Part shown: positions 26,286-35,169 of the stretch, in pieces
How the letters are laid out: each line of letters starts with the position of its first letter
How positions within the stretch are numbered: the stretch's first letter is position 1
From: Rheinheimera sp. 1928-s
Lineage (GTDB): Bacteria; Pseudomonadota; Gammaproteobacteria; Enterobacterales; Alteromonadaceae
Assembly (NCBI RefSeq): GCF_029269265.1
Contig: NZ_JARIXP010000001.1
Coordinates: 1,016,418 to 1,070,980, forward strand
DNA length: 54,563 nucleotides
Direction: 5' to 3'
Position numbers and translations under genes: made by a program
The notes under the pieces: generated by a model
Seen by the model: only the letters and a program-made list of their open reading frames with translations
Told to the model about the DNA's origin: nothing
Databases searched by the model: none

Positions 26286-27431
26286 ATGACGTATCAGCTT
26301 ATTACCACTTCATCTGCTTTAGCTGCTTTTTGTGCGCAAGCCGCCAGTGCTGAGGTGTTAGCTGTGGATACTGAATTTGTCCGCCAAACCACCTTATACC
26401 CCAAGCTTGGTTTAATTCAGCTGTTTGATGGCAAACAGCTGGTGTTAGTTGATCCTTTAGCTATTGATGACTGGAGCTCCTTGCAACAGCTGTTTGCTAA
26501 TCCGTCGGTTTGTAAGGTCGTGCATTCCTGCAATGAAGATTTAGAAGCCTTAGCTACTAAAAGTTTATTGCCAATATTGCCTCTGATTGATACTCAACTG
26601 GCGGCAGAGCTGGCAGGTTGGGGTGGCAGTCAGGGCTATGCCAAGCTGGTGCAAAGAGTCTGTGCTGTGGAGCTGGATAAAAGTGAATCCCGCACCGACT
26701 GGATAGCCCGGCCTTTATCGGTTTTGCAGTTGGATTACGCCGCTAAAGATGTAGAGCATTTGCTGGACGTGTATCAGGCGCTGAAAGCTGAACTGGTCGC
26801 AAAAGACCAATACGAGCTGCTGCTTGCTGAAGGTGAACATTTAATAGCACGTCGCTCTTTTGGTTTACCTTTGTCATTTCGCCATCTGGAGCTGAAAAAC
26901 AGCAATTTGCTGACGCCACGTGAGCTGGCTATTTTGCGAGAGTTAGTGATCTGGCGACAGGACTATGCGCAGCAGCACGATATGGCATTGGGTTTTATTT
27001 TTAAAGATCATCATTTACTGGATATTGCTAAACGCCGTCCCGGCAGTCTGGAATCGATGTTTAATATTCCTGAGTTACCGGGGCGTGAAGTGCGTCGACA
27101 TGGTAAAACAGTGTTAGCTCTTATTGAACAAGCCAAAGCGTTACCGCTGGAACAATGCCCACAGCCTTTTTATCACACTGATGTGTTCGCTGGGTTTAAA
27201 GAAGAGCTGCAGCGCATTACAGATGCAATTAAAGCGGCGGCTAAAGCGTCCGGTATTCCGGCAGAATTTATCGCGGTTCGACGGCAAAGTACCGAGTACT
27301 TTAACTGGTGCTGGCGGGTCAGTGACGAAGACAGAGCTCAACTGCCTGTTCCTGAGTTTTTGCGAGGCTGGCGCAGGAATATTTTGCTTAAACACTTACC
27401 TGTTCCTGCCCACATTCAGTCACTGATCTGA
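26286..27431 (+). CDS. rnd: Ribonuclease D
   Basis: A 3'-5' exoribonuclease of the DEDD family, working in 3' trimming of tRNA and other stable RNAs. It is 381 residues. The exonuclease domain begins with the first acidic pair in AVDTEFVRQ, then HSCNEDLEAL and later DYAAKDVEHLLDVY with Tyr as in the DEDDy type. The HRDC-type domains follow from about residue 210 (LTPRELAILRELVIWRQDYAQ). An AAGGA site sits six bases before the ATG. It keeps the E. coli order after fadD. Confidence 0.94.
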   Translation: MTYQLITTSSALAAFCAQAASAEVLAVDTEFVRQTTLYPKLGLIQLFDGKQLVLVDPLAIDDWSSLQQLFANPSVCKVVHSCNEDLEALATKSLLPILPLIDTQLAAELAGWGGSQGYAKLVQRVCAVELDKSESRTDWIARPLSVLQLDYAAKDVEHLLDVYQALKAELVAKDQYELLLAEGEHLIARRSFGLPLSFRHLELKNSNLLTPRELAILRELVIWRQDYAQQHDMALGFIFKDHHLLDIAKRRPGSLESMFNIPELPGREVRRHGKTVLALIEQAKALPLEQCPQPFYHTDVFAGFKEELQRITDAIKAAAKASGIPAEFIAVRRQSTEYFNWCWRVSDEDRAQLPVPEFLRGWRRNILLKHLPVPAHIQSLI

Positions 27432-27587
27432 ATTCACTGATCATACGTAATACAGCCCTATTCACAGGATGGTTTAGTAGATTTTTTCGGCTAAACCATG
27501 CTGTTTTTTGCAAAAATCTGCGCTGATCCTGTTGAAAAACCATTTCGTAACTCTTTTGCTACATCAACAATCAAAAGGGTAAATACA

Positions 27588-28955
27588 ATGAAATGGAGTA
27601 ATAAATTAGTTGCTTTGACTATTGCGCTGCTGGCTATCGGCGGATGCAATGACTCAGACCCGGAACCAGTAATCCAGCCACCACCTCCTGTAAACGCTAA
27701 TATCAAAGTAGTTCATGCAGTGTCAGATGCTCCTGATGTTGCAGTGAACGCTAACGGTAATGTTGCCGTAGCGAATCTTGCATTTGGTGAAGCTGCCGGA
27801 CCACTTTCCGTGGCAGCCGGAAATTTCAATACGTCCGTTGATGCGAAACTGCCCGGCGATACTTTGACTACAGTGATCCCCCAAACCAGTCTTTCGCTTA
27901 CTCAGGCCACAGACTACGTAATCTTTGCCACAGGGAAAGTTGCAGATGACAGTATTGAACCTCTGGTGGTTAATTTCCCACAAACCGCGGTGAGTAGTGG
28001 TAACGTGCGTCTGCGCGTCGTGCATGCTGCTGCGTCTGCACCCACTGTCGATGTGCATTTAACAGCTCCGGCTGATGCGTTATCTGCTGGAACTGTCGCT
28101 GCAACCCTGGAGTTCAGCGATGCAACAGGTGATGTGACTGTGCCAGCCGGGGATTACAGAGTTCGTATTACTCCGGCAGGTAACTTAACCACAGTGGTTT
28201 TTGATTCTGGCACCGTGGCTTTAGCTTCAGGAAGCGACTTAACTATTGCTGCTTTGGATAGCAGGTTCGCCGGACCTTCACCTGTGTCTTTATTAGCTTT
28301 AGTTCAGGGAGGTAACACAAGTCTTGAGCTGTTGGACACAGGTTCAGTCTCTGCTGTGCGTGTAGTGCACGATGTATCCGATGCACCTGCTGTGGATATC
28401 TTAGTGGACGACGCAGAAGCTATTAATGCACTCGCTTTCCCTGACTTTACTGGTTATGCCGAACTGGCCCCTGATACTTACAACGTGAAAGTTGCTGCTG
28501 ACGCTGACAATTCCGTGGTGGTGATTAACGCCGATTTAGAATTAGAAAGCGGTGCTTATTACACAGTGCACGCGGTAGGTTCTTTAACAGAAGAAAGCAT
28601 TGAACCTTTGGTTGTGATGGACCACCCGCGTCGCATCGCCACAGCAGCACAAATCCGCGTGATCCATGGTTCAAGTCTGGCTGGTCCGGTGGATGTTTAT
28701 CTGACTGCGAACTCAGACATTTCTGCGGCCGCAGCGGCGCTGAGTAACGTGCCTTTTAAAGCGGATTCCGGCTATATTCAGGTACCAGCAGGGGATTATT
28801 TTGTCACAGTGACACCTACAGGCAGTAAAACAGCAGCTATAGGCCCAGTAGCAGTCACATTAGACGCCAATAGTATTTATACCGCAGTAGCTCGCGATGG
28901 TGAGGGCTTAACAACGGATCTGGGGTTGATCCTGATGGATGACTTTAGTAACTAA
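27588..28955 (+). CDS. Lipoprotein with DUF4397 repeats
   Basis: A 455-residue lipoprotein (lipobox AIGGC, Cys20) made of repeated beta-rich DUF4397 units. Four related openings can be seen: KVVHAVSDAPDVAV, RVVHAAASAPTVDV, RVVHDVSDAPAVDI and RVIHGSSLAGPVDV. Each is followed by a segment like VPAGDYRVRITPAGN. Function unknown; the fold suggests a surface or periplasmic adhesion-like or scaffold protein. I chose the ATG at 27588, with AAAAGGG upstream, because the longer frame hides the lipobox. It sits between rnd and minE, where E. coli has no such gene. Confidence 0.85.
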   Translation: MKWSNKLVALTIALLAIGGCNDSDPEPVIQPPPPVNANIKVVHAVSDAPDVAVNANGNVAVANLAFGEAAGPLSVAAGNFNTSVDAKLPGDTLTTVIPQTSLSLTQATDYVIFATGKVADDSIEPLVVNFPQTAVSSGNVRLRVVHAAASAPTVDVHLTAPADALSAGTVAATLEFSDATGDVTVPAGDYRVRITPAGNLTTVVFDSGTVALASGSDLTIAALDSRFAGPSPVSLLALVQGGNTSLELLDTGSVSAVRVVHDVSDAPAVDILVDDAEAINALAFPDFTGYAELAPDTYNVKVAADADNSVVVINADLELESGAYYTVHAVGSLTEESIEPLVVMDHPRRIATAAQIRVIHGSSLAGPVDVYLTANSDISAAAAALSNVPFKADSGYIQVPAGDYFVTVTPTGSKTAAIGPVAVTLDANSIYTAVARDGEGLTTDLGLILMDDFSN

Positions 28956-28964
28956 GAGTCGCAT

Positions 28965-28997
28965 AAAAGAGGCAAAGTCACAGACTCTGCCTCTTTT
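28965..28997. terminator. Bidirectional terminator between DUF4397 lipoprotein and minE
   Basis: AAAAGAGGCA and TGCCTCTTTT pair as a 10-bp stem over a 13-base loop, with A and T runs on both sides, between convergent genes. Confidence 0.85.
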
Positions 28998-29002
28998 CTT
29001 TA

Positions 29003-29263
29003 CTACTTCTTATCGTCAGGAAAAGTAACGTTTAATTCCAGCACAGATAGTTCATCTGAGCTCTTTTCCAGTGATACCGAAACCTGATCGTCAGCTATAT
29101 CCACATACTTGCGAATCACTGCCAAAATATCGCGCTCCAGTTGCGGTAAATAATCCGGGCTGTTGCGGCGGTTGCGTTCATGCGCAACGATAATTTGTAA
29201 CCGCTCTTTGGCAGTTGAAGCGGTATTTTTTTTCGTTGAACGGAAATAATCCAATAACGACAT
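29003..29263 (-). CDS. minE: Division-site topological specificity factor MinE
   Basis: MinE displaces MinC from MinD and drives the pole-to-pole oscillation that keeps the FtsZ ring at midcell. From the ATG at 29263 it has 86 residues: the MSLLDYF membrane-binding start, the MinD-contact helix [17 protein letters not shown] and the C-terminal topological domain ([31 protein letters not shown]). A GGAGG lies eight bases upstream. The longer frame adds five residues and overlaps minD; it was rejected. Last gene of minCDE. Confidence 0.96.
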   Translation of the reverse strand: MSLLDYFRSTKKNTASTAKERLQIIVAHERNRRNSPDYLPQLERDILAVIRKYVDIADDQVSVSLEKSSDELSVLELNVTFPDDKK

Positions 29264-29267
29264 TCGC

Positions 29268-30077
29268 TTAGCCTCCAAATATACGTTTCAGCAAGCCTTT
29301 TTTCTCCACGTTCAGGAAACGGAAAGGCACTTCTTCGCCAAGCAAGCGGGCGACCGTATCTAAATAGGCCTGGCCAGCATCGCTGTCTTCGTCCAGAATC
29401 ACCGGAGTACCAGAGTTGGAGGCGTTTAAAACCGCCTGAGACTCAGGGATCACACCCAGCAGTTTAATCGCCAGAATTTCACCCACGTCTTCAACACTCA
29501 GCATTTCACCTTTGAGAACACGCTCTGGGTTGTAACGGGTTAACAACAAGTGTTCTTTGATGCCTGGTAAACCTTGTTCTGCACGGCGAGATTTGCTGCT
29601 CAGCATTCCTAAAATACGGTCTGAGTCACGCACTGAAGATACTTCAGGGTTAGTCACAACCACAGCTTCGTCGGCAAAATACAACGCCATCATAGCGCCT
29701 GATTCAATACCAGCAGGCGAGTCACAGATGATGTAATCAAATTCCTGTGCCAGCTCGTTCAGAATACGTTCTACGCCTTCTTTACTCAGCGCGTCTTTAT
29801 CACGGGTTTGTGAAGCAGGCAGAATAAACAGGGTGTCGATACGTTTATCTTTGATCATCGCCTGTTTTAAATTCGCTTCACCATTAATCACGTTAACGAA
29901 GTCGTATACGACACGACGCTCGCAACCCATGATTAAATCCAGGTTTCTTAAGCCAATATCAAAATCGATAATGACGGTTTTGAAACCGCGCATGGCGATG
30001 CCTGTACCAATAGCCGCGCTTGACGTAGTTTTGCCTACGCCACCTTTACCTGATGTAACAACAATGATTTTTGCCAT
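29268..30077 (-). CDS. minD: Septum site-determining ATPase MinD
   Basis: ParA-type ATPase that recruits MinC to the membrane. It is 269 residues long. The deviant Walker A is [14 protein letters not shown], followed by [14 protein letters not shown] and [13 protein letters not shown]. The C-terminal amphipathic membrane-targeting helix is visible in [17 protein letters not shown] sits upstream of the ATG. It lies between minC (12-base gap) and minE (four-base gap). Confidence 0.98.
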   Translation of the reverse strand: MAKIIVVTSGKGGVGKTTSSAAIGTGIAMRGFKTVIIDFDIGLRNLDLIMGCERRVVYDFVNVINGEANLKQAMIKDKRIDTLFILPASQTRDKDALSKEGVERILNELAQEFDYIICDSPAGIESGAMMALYFADEAVVVTNPEVSSVRDSDRILGMLSSKSRRAEQGLPGIKEHLLLTRYNPERVLKGEMLSVEDVGEILAIKLLGVIPESQAVLNASNSGTPVILDEDSDAGQAYLDTVARLLGEEVPFRFLNVEKKGLLKRIFGG

Positions 30078-30089
30078 CGCAAAATATCC

Positions 30090-30791
30090 TTAAAGCAAAT
30101 CTGCTAAAACCAACTTATCGTCCTGCAACCCAATGCAAGCCGACTTACCCCAATATTCGCCTTGCAGACTGTCACTTAACCAGTAACTTCCGGCTATGGA
30201 GATCAGTTCAGCTTCCAGCTTGTGACAAAACACGCGTTTTTGATTATCTCCGGCAGCTCCTGCTATGGCTTTGCCACGCAGCGTACCGTAAATATGTATA
30301 TTTCCATCAGCAATGACTTCAGCGCCAGCACCTACAGTACCACGGATCACTAAATCTGCACCTTTGGCATAAATTTGCTGGCCAGAGCGAATATTTTGCT
30401 CCACCACTTTGGTTTCCATCACAGGAGCAGCAGTTGCTGCTTCAGTTTTGGCTTCAATTTCTTTTGTTTCTTTAGCCGGTGTTTTGCTTTTACTTAGCTG
30501 AAGTGCGGCTAAACCTGCGGCCTGAGCCACTTTTTTCAGTTCAGCTGAAGCACCACATACACCCACCAAGACCAATTCAAGTTCTTTGAAAACTTCAGCA
30601 ATAGCTTCAAAATCAGGAGCTTGAGTAACAGACTCGACATTAATCACCACAGGCGCGCGGTAAAAAAAGGCAGGAGCTTGCGCCAGTTTTTGTTGCAGCT
30701 GAGTTTTTACGGCAGCAGCAGACAGGTCCTGACAATACAATACAGACAGTGGAAACAAACTGCCTTTTAATTCAAAGGAATGATCAGACAT
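30090..30791 (-). CDS. minC: Septum formation inhibitor MinC
   Basis: Blocks FtsZ polymerisation away from midcell when held at the membrane by MinD. It is 233 residues: an N-terminal FtsZ-inhibiting domain to about residue 105, an Ala/Lys/Glu/Thr-rich linker (around residues 105-130), then the C-terminal beta-helix domain with RSGQQIYAKGADLVIRG, GAEVIADGNIHIYGTLRGKA and a MinD-contacting end. First gene of minCDE and divergent from ycgL. Confidence 0.96.
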   Translation of the reverse strand: MSDHSFELKGSLFPLSVLYCQDLSAAAVKTQLQQKLAQAPAFFYRAPVVINVESVTQAPDFEAIAEVFKELELVLVGVCGASAELKKVAQAAGLAALQLSKSKTPAKETKEIEAKTEAATAAPVMETKVVEQNIRSGQQIYAKGADLVIRGTVGAGAEVIADGNIHIYGTLRGKAIAGAAGDNQKRVFCHKLEAELISIAGSYWLSDSLQGEYWGKSACIGLQDDKLVLADLL

Positions 30792-30880
30792 AGCTCAAAA
30801 TGCGCACTTTATTATTTGTTTAATGACGGCAAAAATTCGTGTCAGCCTTTATTCGCTTGGTACGCAAGGCTGGTGCTTCA

Positions 30881-30889
30881 TGTTATAGT
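30881..30889 (+). promoter_or_regulatory. Extended -10 promoter element before ycgL
   Basis: TGTTATAGT is an extended -10 (TGnTATAGT) 43 bases before the ycgL start. The -35 at the expected distance is weak, as tolerated for extended -10 promoters. Confidence 0.5.
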
Positions 30890-30932
30890 TTGCGCCCCTG
30901 TTAGGCAAGTTAGTCAGAGTAGTTTTTGTCCT

Positions 30933-31211
30933 ATGCTATGTGTTGTTTATAAAAGTCCTAAACTGGACCAAACCTATTTGTATGTATTGCGCCGTGATGA
31001 TTTTAGCGCTGTACCTGAAGCTTTACTTAAAACCTTTGGTAAACCTATGCTGGTCACGCTGATTAATCTGGCGACCAAAAGCAAATTAGCCCATGCCGAT
31101 ATCGACAAGGTCAGACAACAGCTGACAGAGCAGGGCTTTTATTTGCAGTTACCTCCGCCGCCTGAAGATTTGCTCAAAGCACATAAAGAGAGCCAGCCCA
31201 ACAAGGAGTAG
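30933..31211 (+). CDS. ycgL: YcgL domain-containing protein
   Basis: A 92-residue protein matching the YcgL family: MLCVVYKSPKLDQTYLYV, DDFSAVPEALLKTFGKPMLV and EQGFYLQLPPPPEDLL. It may act in RNA processing (E. coli YcgL has been linked to RNase D), but the role is unsettled. I start at 30933. The longer upstream frame overlaps minC's start and looks non-coding. It is divergent from minCDE as in E. coli. Confidence 0.9.
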   Translation: MLCVVYKSPKLDQTYLYVLRRDDFSAVPEALLKTFGKPMLVTLINLATKSKLAHADIDKVRQQLTEQGFYLQLPPPPEDLLKAHKESQPNKE

Positions 31212-31214
31212 TAC

Positions 31215-32366
31215 ATGAAGTTCACTCAAATCGCAGTTATTGTTGCCAGCAGCTTATTATTGGCTTGTACCACTACTGTCTCAGGCAAAGCTCAGACTGC
31301 AACTGAAGTCGTAAAAACACAAGCTGCCGCCACAACAGAAACTAAAGCACCAGTAAAGCCCCAAGCTAAAGCCGCCACTGCGGTAGCGACAGCTGAGCCT
31401 GCTCAGGCCGCAATCACCAAAGGCAGTTTTGAAAACTATGTAGCGTCTTTAAAACAAGAAGCCTTACAAAAGGGCTATTCCAAAGCTTTAGTTGATGAAG
31501 TGTTTGCCAGCCTGAAACATTACCAGTCTGCTGTGGTCGCTGATAAAAAACAGCCTGAATTTACTGAAACTTTAGATACTTATTTACCTAAACGTATCAG
31601 TAAACAGCGTATAGCGCTGGCTCGCAAATACTACAAAGAACATCAAAAAGAGCTTGACGCTATAGGCCAGAAATATGGCGTCCAACCCCGTTTTATCGTT
31701 GCCTTATGGGGGCTCGAAAGCAGCTTCGGAAAAATTATGGGCAACTACTCAGTGCCTTCGGCTTTAGCCACTATGGCCTATGATGGTCGTCGTGAAGCCT
31801 TTTTTAAATCCGAGTTTTTTCTGGCGCTGGATATTCTGCAGCAAGGCCATGTCAAATTAGCGGATATGAAAGGCTCATGGGCCGGTGCTATGGGTCAGAG
31901 TCAATTTATGCCAAGTGCTTTTATGTCCTATGCTCAGGATGGTGACGGTGATGGTCATATCAATATCTGGCAAAGCCGCTCTGACGCTTTTGCCTCTATT
32001 GCTAATTATTTAAAAACCCGGGGCTGGGACAATAGCCAAACCTGGGGCAGGGAAGTAAAAGTACCAAAAAACTTTGATTTCTCTTACGTGATCCCAAAAG
32101 GCAGCAAAGACAGAACTCAGTGGCTGCAGTGGTGGGCTAAATCTGAACGTTCTTTAGCGGCATGGCAAACTTTGGGCGTTCGCACCACTGAAGGCAAAGC
32201 TCTGCCCAAGCGAGATATCAAAGCTGCTTTGGTGATGCCGGATGACGAACAAGGCCGGGTGTATCTGGCGTACAGCAACTACCAGACACTGATGCACTGG
32301 AACCGATCTTATTATTTTGTCACCAGCGTAGGTTATCTGGCTGATTTAATAGTGGCTGAGGATTAA
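31215..32366 (+). CDS. Lytic murein transglycosylase (MltB-like lipoprotein)
   Basis: Cleaves peptidoglycan glycan strands with formation of 1,6-anhydro ends, at the outer membrane. It is 383 residues with a lipobox LLAC (Cys18) and then an Ala/Thr/Lys-rich linker to about residue 72. The catalytic Glu is in ALWGLESSFGKIMGNYSV. DMKGSWAGAMGQSQFMPSAF and the Ca-binding-like DGDGDGHINIW follow, as in the SLT_2 family. Three bases after ycgL and two before ycgM, so probably co-transcribed. E. coli lacks it at this position. Confidence 0.92.
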   Translation: MKFTQIAVIVASSLLLACTTTVSGKAQTATEVVKTQAAATTETKAPVKPQAKAATAVATAEPAQAAITKGSFENYVASLKQEALQKGYSKALVDEVFASLKHYQSAVVADKKQPEFTETLDTYLPKRISKQRIALARKYYKEHQKELDAIGQKYGVQPRFIVALWGLESSFGKIMGNYSVPSALATMAYDGRREAFFKSEFFLALDILQQGHVKLADMKGSWAGAMGQSQFMPSAFMSYAQDGDGDGHINIWQSRSDAFASIANYLKTRGWDNSQTWGREVKVPKNFDFSYVIPKGSKDRTQWLQWWAKSERSLAAWQTLGVRTTEGKALPKRDIKAALVMPDDEQGRVYLAYSNYQTLMHWNRSYYFVTSVGYLADLIVAED

Positions 32367-32368
32367 AC

Positions 32369-33031
32369 ATGAGTTATCAGCATAAAGATGTTCAGGGACA
32401 GGTTATTCAGCTGCCTTTAGGCAAAGTGCTTTGCATAGGTCAGAATTATCAGGACCATATAGCTGAGATGAACAGCAAAACAGCACCAGAAGCACTGTTT
32501 TTCATCAAACCCAATACGGCAGTGGTTGATATCAATCAGCCTTTTCTGATCCCGGACCAGTTAGGTGCGGTGCATAATGAAACTGAGCTGGCGGTGCTGA
32601 TCAAAGCACCTTTAACCAAAGTAACTCCACAGCAAGTGCTGGATGCGGTGTGGGGTTATGGTCTGGCGCTGGATTTAACGCTTCGGGATCAGCAAAAGAA
32701 ATTAAAAGAGCTGGGACGGCCCTGGGAAATTGCTAAAGGTTTTGATGGTGCTTGCCCTGTCTCTGGTTTTGTTCCCGCTGAGCAACTGGGTGATGTACAG
32801 CAATTACAGTTTAGCTTGATGGTAAATGGCGAACTGCGTCAGCAAGGCGATACCCGCATGATGATCCGTTCCGTGATTCAAATGATCAGTGAGATGTCGC
32901 AGTTTTTTACCTTGTTACCTGGCGATCTGGTACTCACCGGCACACCAGCAGGTGTAGGGCCACTTTATAGCGGCGATCAGTTAGAATTAACTCTGGCTAA
33001 CAAGCTATATATTAAGACGTCAGTACGCTGA
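32369..33031 (+). CDS. ycgM: Fumarylacetoacetate hydrolase family protein YcgM
   Basis: A 220-residue member of the FAH family, probably a metal-dependent acylpyruvate hydrolase or oxaloacetate decarboxylase-type enzyme. The metal ligands are the Glu residues in VHNETELAVLI and the Asp in GLALDLTLRD. Lys and other conserved residues occur in EIAKGFDGACP, and LVLTGTPAGVGPL is the classic late motif. It follows the transglycosylase by two bases. Substrate not certain from sequence. Confidence 0.9.
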   Translation: MSYQHKDVQGQVIQLPLGKVLCIGQNYQDHIAEMNSKTAPEALFFIKPNTAVVDINQPFLIPDQLGAVHNETELAVLIKAPLTKVTPQQVLDAVWGYGLALDLTLRDQQKKLKELGRPWEIAKGFDGACPVSGFVPAEQLGDVQQLQFSLMVNGELRQQGDTRMMIRSVIQMISEMSQFFTLLPGDLVLTGTPAGVGPLYSGDQLELTLANKLYIKTSVR

Positions 33032-33044
33032 CAGAGAGGTTGAA

Positions 33045-33542
33045 GTGTTAACAGCAAAATTCTGGGAAACCAAAAGCCTGGAACAAATGACAATAGAAGA
33101 GTGGGAAGCTGTCTGTGACGGCTGCGCCAAATGTTGTCTGAATAAATTTATTGATGATGAAGACGAAGAGGCTGAAGGCCCAACCGATTACATCAAGCCG
33201 GATGAACAAATCCATTTTACCAATATCGCTTGTCGTTATCTGGACAGTCACAAATGTGCCTGTACTGTGTATGAGCAACGTACAGTCTTGGTGCCGGATT
33301 GCGTGAAGCTGACGCAGGACAATTTAAAAGATATCTTTTTTATGCCAAACAGTTGTAGCTACCGCCGTTTGCATGAAGGTCGTGGTTTACCGTCCTGGCA
33401 TCCGCTTCTGAATAACGGCAAAAAAAGCCTGATGCATAAAAAACAAATGTCAGTGCGGAATAAAACCATTTCAGAAGACGAGGTCGATATGGAAAAGTTT
33501 GAAGACCATATTGTGACCTGGGCTATAAACGATCTGGATTAA
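33045..33542 (+). CDS. ycgN: YcgN family Cys-cluster protein
   Basis: A 165-residue protein of the YcgN/UPF0260 family with a conserved set of Cys: CDGCAKCCLNKF, CRYLDSHKCACTVYEQR, DCVKL and NSCSYRR. This suggests a bound Zn or Fe-S centre. Its function is not settled. The start is GTG with GAGAGG about six bases before it. Adjacent to ycgM as in E. coli. Confidence 0.92.
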   Translation: MLTAKFWETKSLEQMTIEEWEAVCDGCAKCCLNKFIDDEDEEAEGPTDYIKPDEQIHFTNIACRYLDSHKCACTVYEQRTVLVPDCVKLTQDNLKDIFFMPNSCSYRRLHEGRGLPSWHPLLNNGKKSLMHKKQMSVRNKTISEDEVDMEKFEDHIVTWAINDLD

Positions 33543-33597
33543 ACATTTTCAGTCTAAGTTCAGTTGTACAAGGAAAAATAGCGTTTTTTGAAGAAGG

Positions 33598-34212
33598 GTG
33601 GTGATTGTGCAAGAAGCCATGCAGATTTTGCATCAGTTAAGACAGTTAATGGCCAGTTTTAGTCCGGCTATAGTGCAGATGGTGATCAGTGCTGTCATCA
33701 TCCTGATTTATATCGTTTTAAGTCGCAGAATAGCGCCGTTTTTATACCGTACTATTGCTGCCAGCGTATTAAAAGATGAAATGAACCGCCGTGCTCTGGT
33801 GGTGTTTCATATTCTGCTGTTTTTATTGTTAGTTGTTATTCTGAGCGTGGTCTGGGGGATCGACATCAAAGGTTTGCTGGTTCTTGCCTCCTCAATGATA
33901 GCGGTGATAGGTGTGGCTTTGTTTGCCGCCTGGTCATTGTTAAGCAACATCACCGCCTTTTTTATTATGTTGGGTCAGCGTAACTTTGCGCCTGGTGCTG
34001 AAGTCAAAATTATTGATGGTGCAAACCATGTCGAAGGCAAGGTGGTGGAAATCAATTTGTTCAGCACAGTGTTGCTGACCAAAAACAACGAGCAGATTGT
34101 CTATCCTAATAACCTGATTGTGTCCCGCCCTGTGATAGTGCAACATCAGTTCAGAGCGGATAAAAACAAAATCGTAAACAGATGGCGGCGTAAATTCCCA
34201 GAACAGAGATAA
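33598..34212 (+). CDS. Small mechanosensitive channel family (MscS) protein
   Basis: About 204 residues with three hydrophobic segments (about residues 22-45, 62-90, 95-125) and the MscS pore-lining and beta-domain features: AAWSLLSNITAFFIMLGQRNFAPGAEVKI, then VEGKVVEINLFSTVLLTKNNEQIVYPNNLIVSRPV. It lacks the large C-terminal cytoplasmic vestibule, so it is shorter than E. coli MscS (286). The start is not fixed: GTG codons occur at 33598, 33601 and 33607, with an AAGAAGGG site just before them. Confidence 0.85.
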   Translation: MVIVQEAMQILHQLRQLMASFSPAIVQMVISAVIILIYIVLSRRIAPFLYRTIAASVLKDEMNRRALVVFHILLFLLLVVILSVVWGIDIKGLLVLASSMIAVIGVALFAAWSLLSNITAFFIMLGQRNFAPGAEVKIIDGANHVEGKVVEINLFSTVLLTKNNEQIVYPNNLIVSRPVIVQHQFRADKNKIVNRWRRKFPEQR

Positions 34213-34215
34213 GTT

Positions 34216-34271
34216 AAAATGGGGTCAGAACACATTAGTTACGCATAACTAATGTGTTCTGACCCCATTTT
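34216..34271. repeat. Perfect 26-bp palindromic element (GGGGTCAGA type), copy 1
   Basis: Two 26-base arms beginning AAAATGGGGTCAGAACACAT form a perfect inverted repeat around CGCA, between the convergent MscS-family and cysZ genes. The flanking A and T runs let it end transcription in both directions. The outer arm is shared with the element at 47295-47351, so it is a repeated, possibly mobile, element and not just a local terminator. Confidence 0.9.
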
Positions 34272-34273
34272 TA

Positions 34274-34990
34274 TTAGTCAGGCAGGCGCAAGGCTTCTCT
34301 GAATTTATCCACCCACATGGCCGTAGCGCCACACACCGCCACCGGCATAATCAGTAAATTAATCAGCGGTACCAAGCTCAGTACATAGACAGTGATACCA
34401 AAAGCATAGCTATGTTTCCACTGCAGTTTTAACGCCTTTCTCATTGTAGTAAAAGGTACTTTATGGTTATCAAAAGGATAGTCACAGTACTGAATCGCCA
34501 GCATCCAGCTGCAGAATAAAAACCATAACAACTGGCCTATGCCCGGCAGGATAAAAAACAGCAGTAAAAAACCAATAGCGCGGGGCAGGCAATAGACAAA
34601 CTTCTGCCATTCACGCCCCAGCATACGGGGGACATCTTTTAAAAAAGCGGCAAGGCCCTGATCGGGCAATGGCTGACCTGTTAAATGCAGTTCTGTTTTT
34701 TCTGCCAGCAAAGCATTAAAAGGTGCAGCGATAAAATTAGCCACCATAGTAAAAGTTAAAGCTAAACCCATCACAATAGAAAACAGCGCCAGAGGCCAGA
34801 CTAAAAAGCCAACAAAGCCCAACCAGTCTGGCAAGGTGGCCACCACCTGATCAACCCAGCCGCCCAATTGACTAAATAAATAGCCAAAAGCCAGCGCAAA
34901 CAGCACCAGGTTGATGCACAGTGGCACCACCACATAACGTTTTAAGCCTTTGACCCGAATTAAGTTCAGGCCTTTCATTAAATAATGCAT
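34274..34990 (-). CDS. cysZ: Sulfate transporter CysZ
   Basis: Inner-membrane sulfate permease that feeds assimilatory cysteine synthesis. From the ATG at 34990 it has 238 residues with four hydrophobic regions. Family features are KRYVVVPLCINLVLF, FIAAPFNALLAEKTE and ILPGIGQLLWFLFCSWMLAIQYCDYPFDN, which align well with E. coli CysZ. I chose 34990 because AGGAG lies eight bases upstream and the family start fits; the frame extends 26 codons further without support. Divergent from smc, as from zipA in E. coli. Confidence 0.93.
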   Translation of the reverse strand: MHYLMKGLNLIRVKGLKRYVVVPLCINLVLFALAFGYLFSQLGGWVDQVVATLPDWLGFVGFLVWPLALFSIVMGLALTFTMVANFIAAPFNALLAEKTELHLTGQPLPDQGLAAFLKDVPRMLGREWQKFVYCLPRAIGFLLLFFILPGIGQLLWFLFCSWMLAIQYCDYPFDNHKVPFTTMRKALKLQWKHSYAFGITVYVLSLVPLINLLIMPVAVCGATAMWVDKFREALRLPD

Positions 34991-35021
34991 CCTTTGAACT
35001 CCTGCAGGAACGAATGAGCCG

Positions 35022-35050
35022 AGCATATAGGCCATGTATCTGAGTCGCAA
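35022..35050 (-). promoter_or_regulatory. Probable cysZ promoter
   Basis: On the minus strand TTGCGA and TATGCT are spaced 17 bases apart, about 32 bases before the cysZ start. No CysB site could be recognised by eye. Confidence 0.5.
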
Positions 35051-35169
35051 GAAGAAATCCGTAAGCAACTTTTTCAGTGTCCTGACACAAAGCGGCCGTG
35101 ACAGCAGCCCTGCTGTTCTGTTACATTCACTTTTGTTAACAAAACCTCGGCCTTATTGTTCAGGGACAG

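Noticed and set aside
30780-30932. Upstream extension of the ycgL frame
   Set aside because: It overlaps the minC start antisense; YcgL family begins at MLCVVYKSP.
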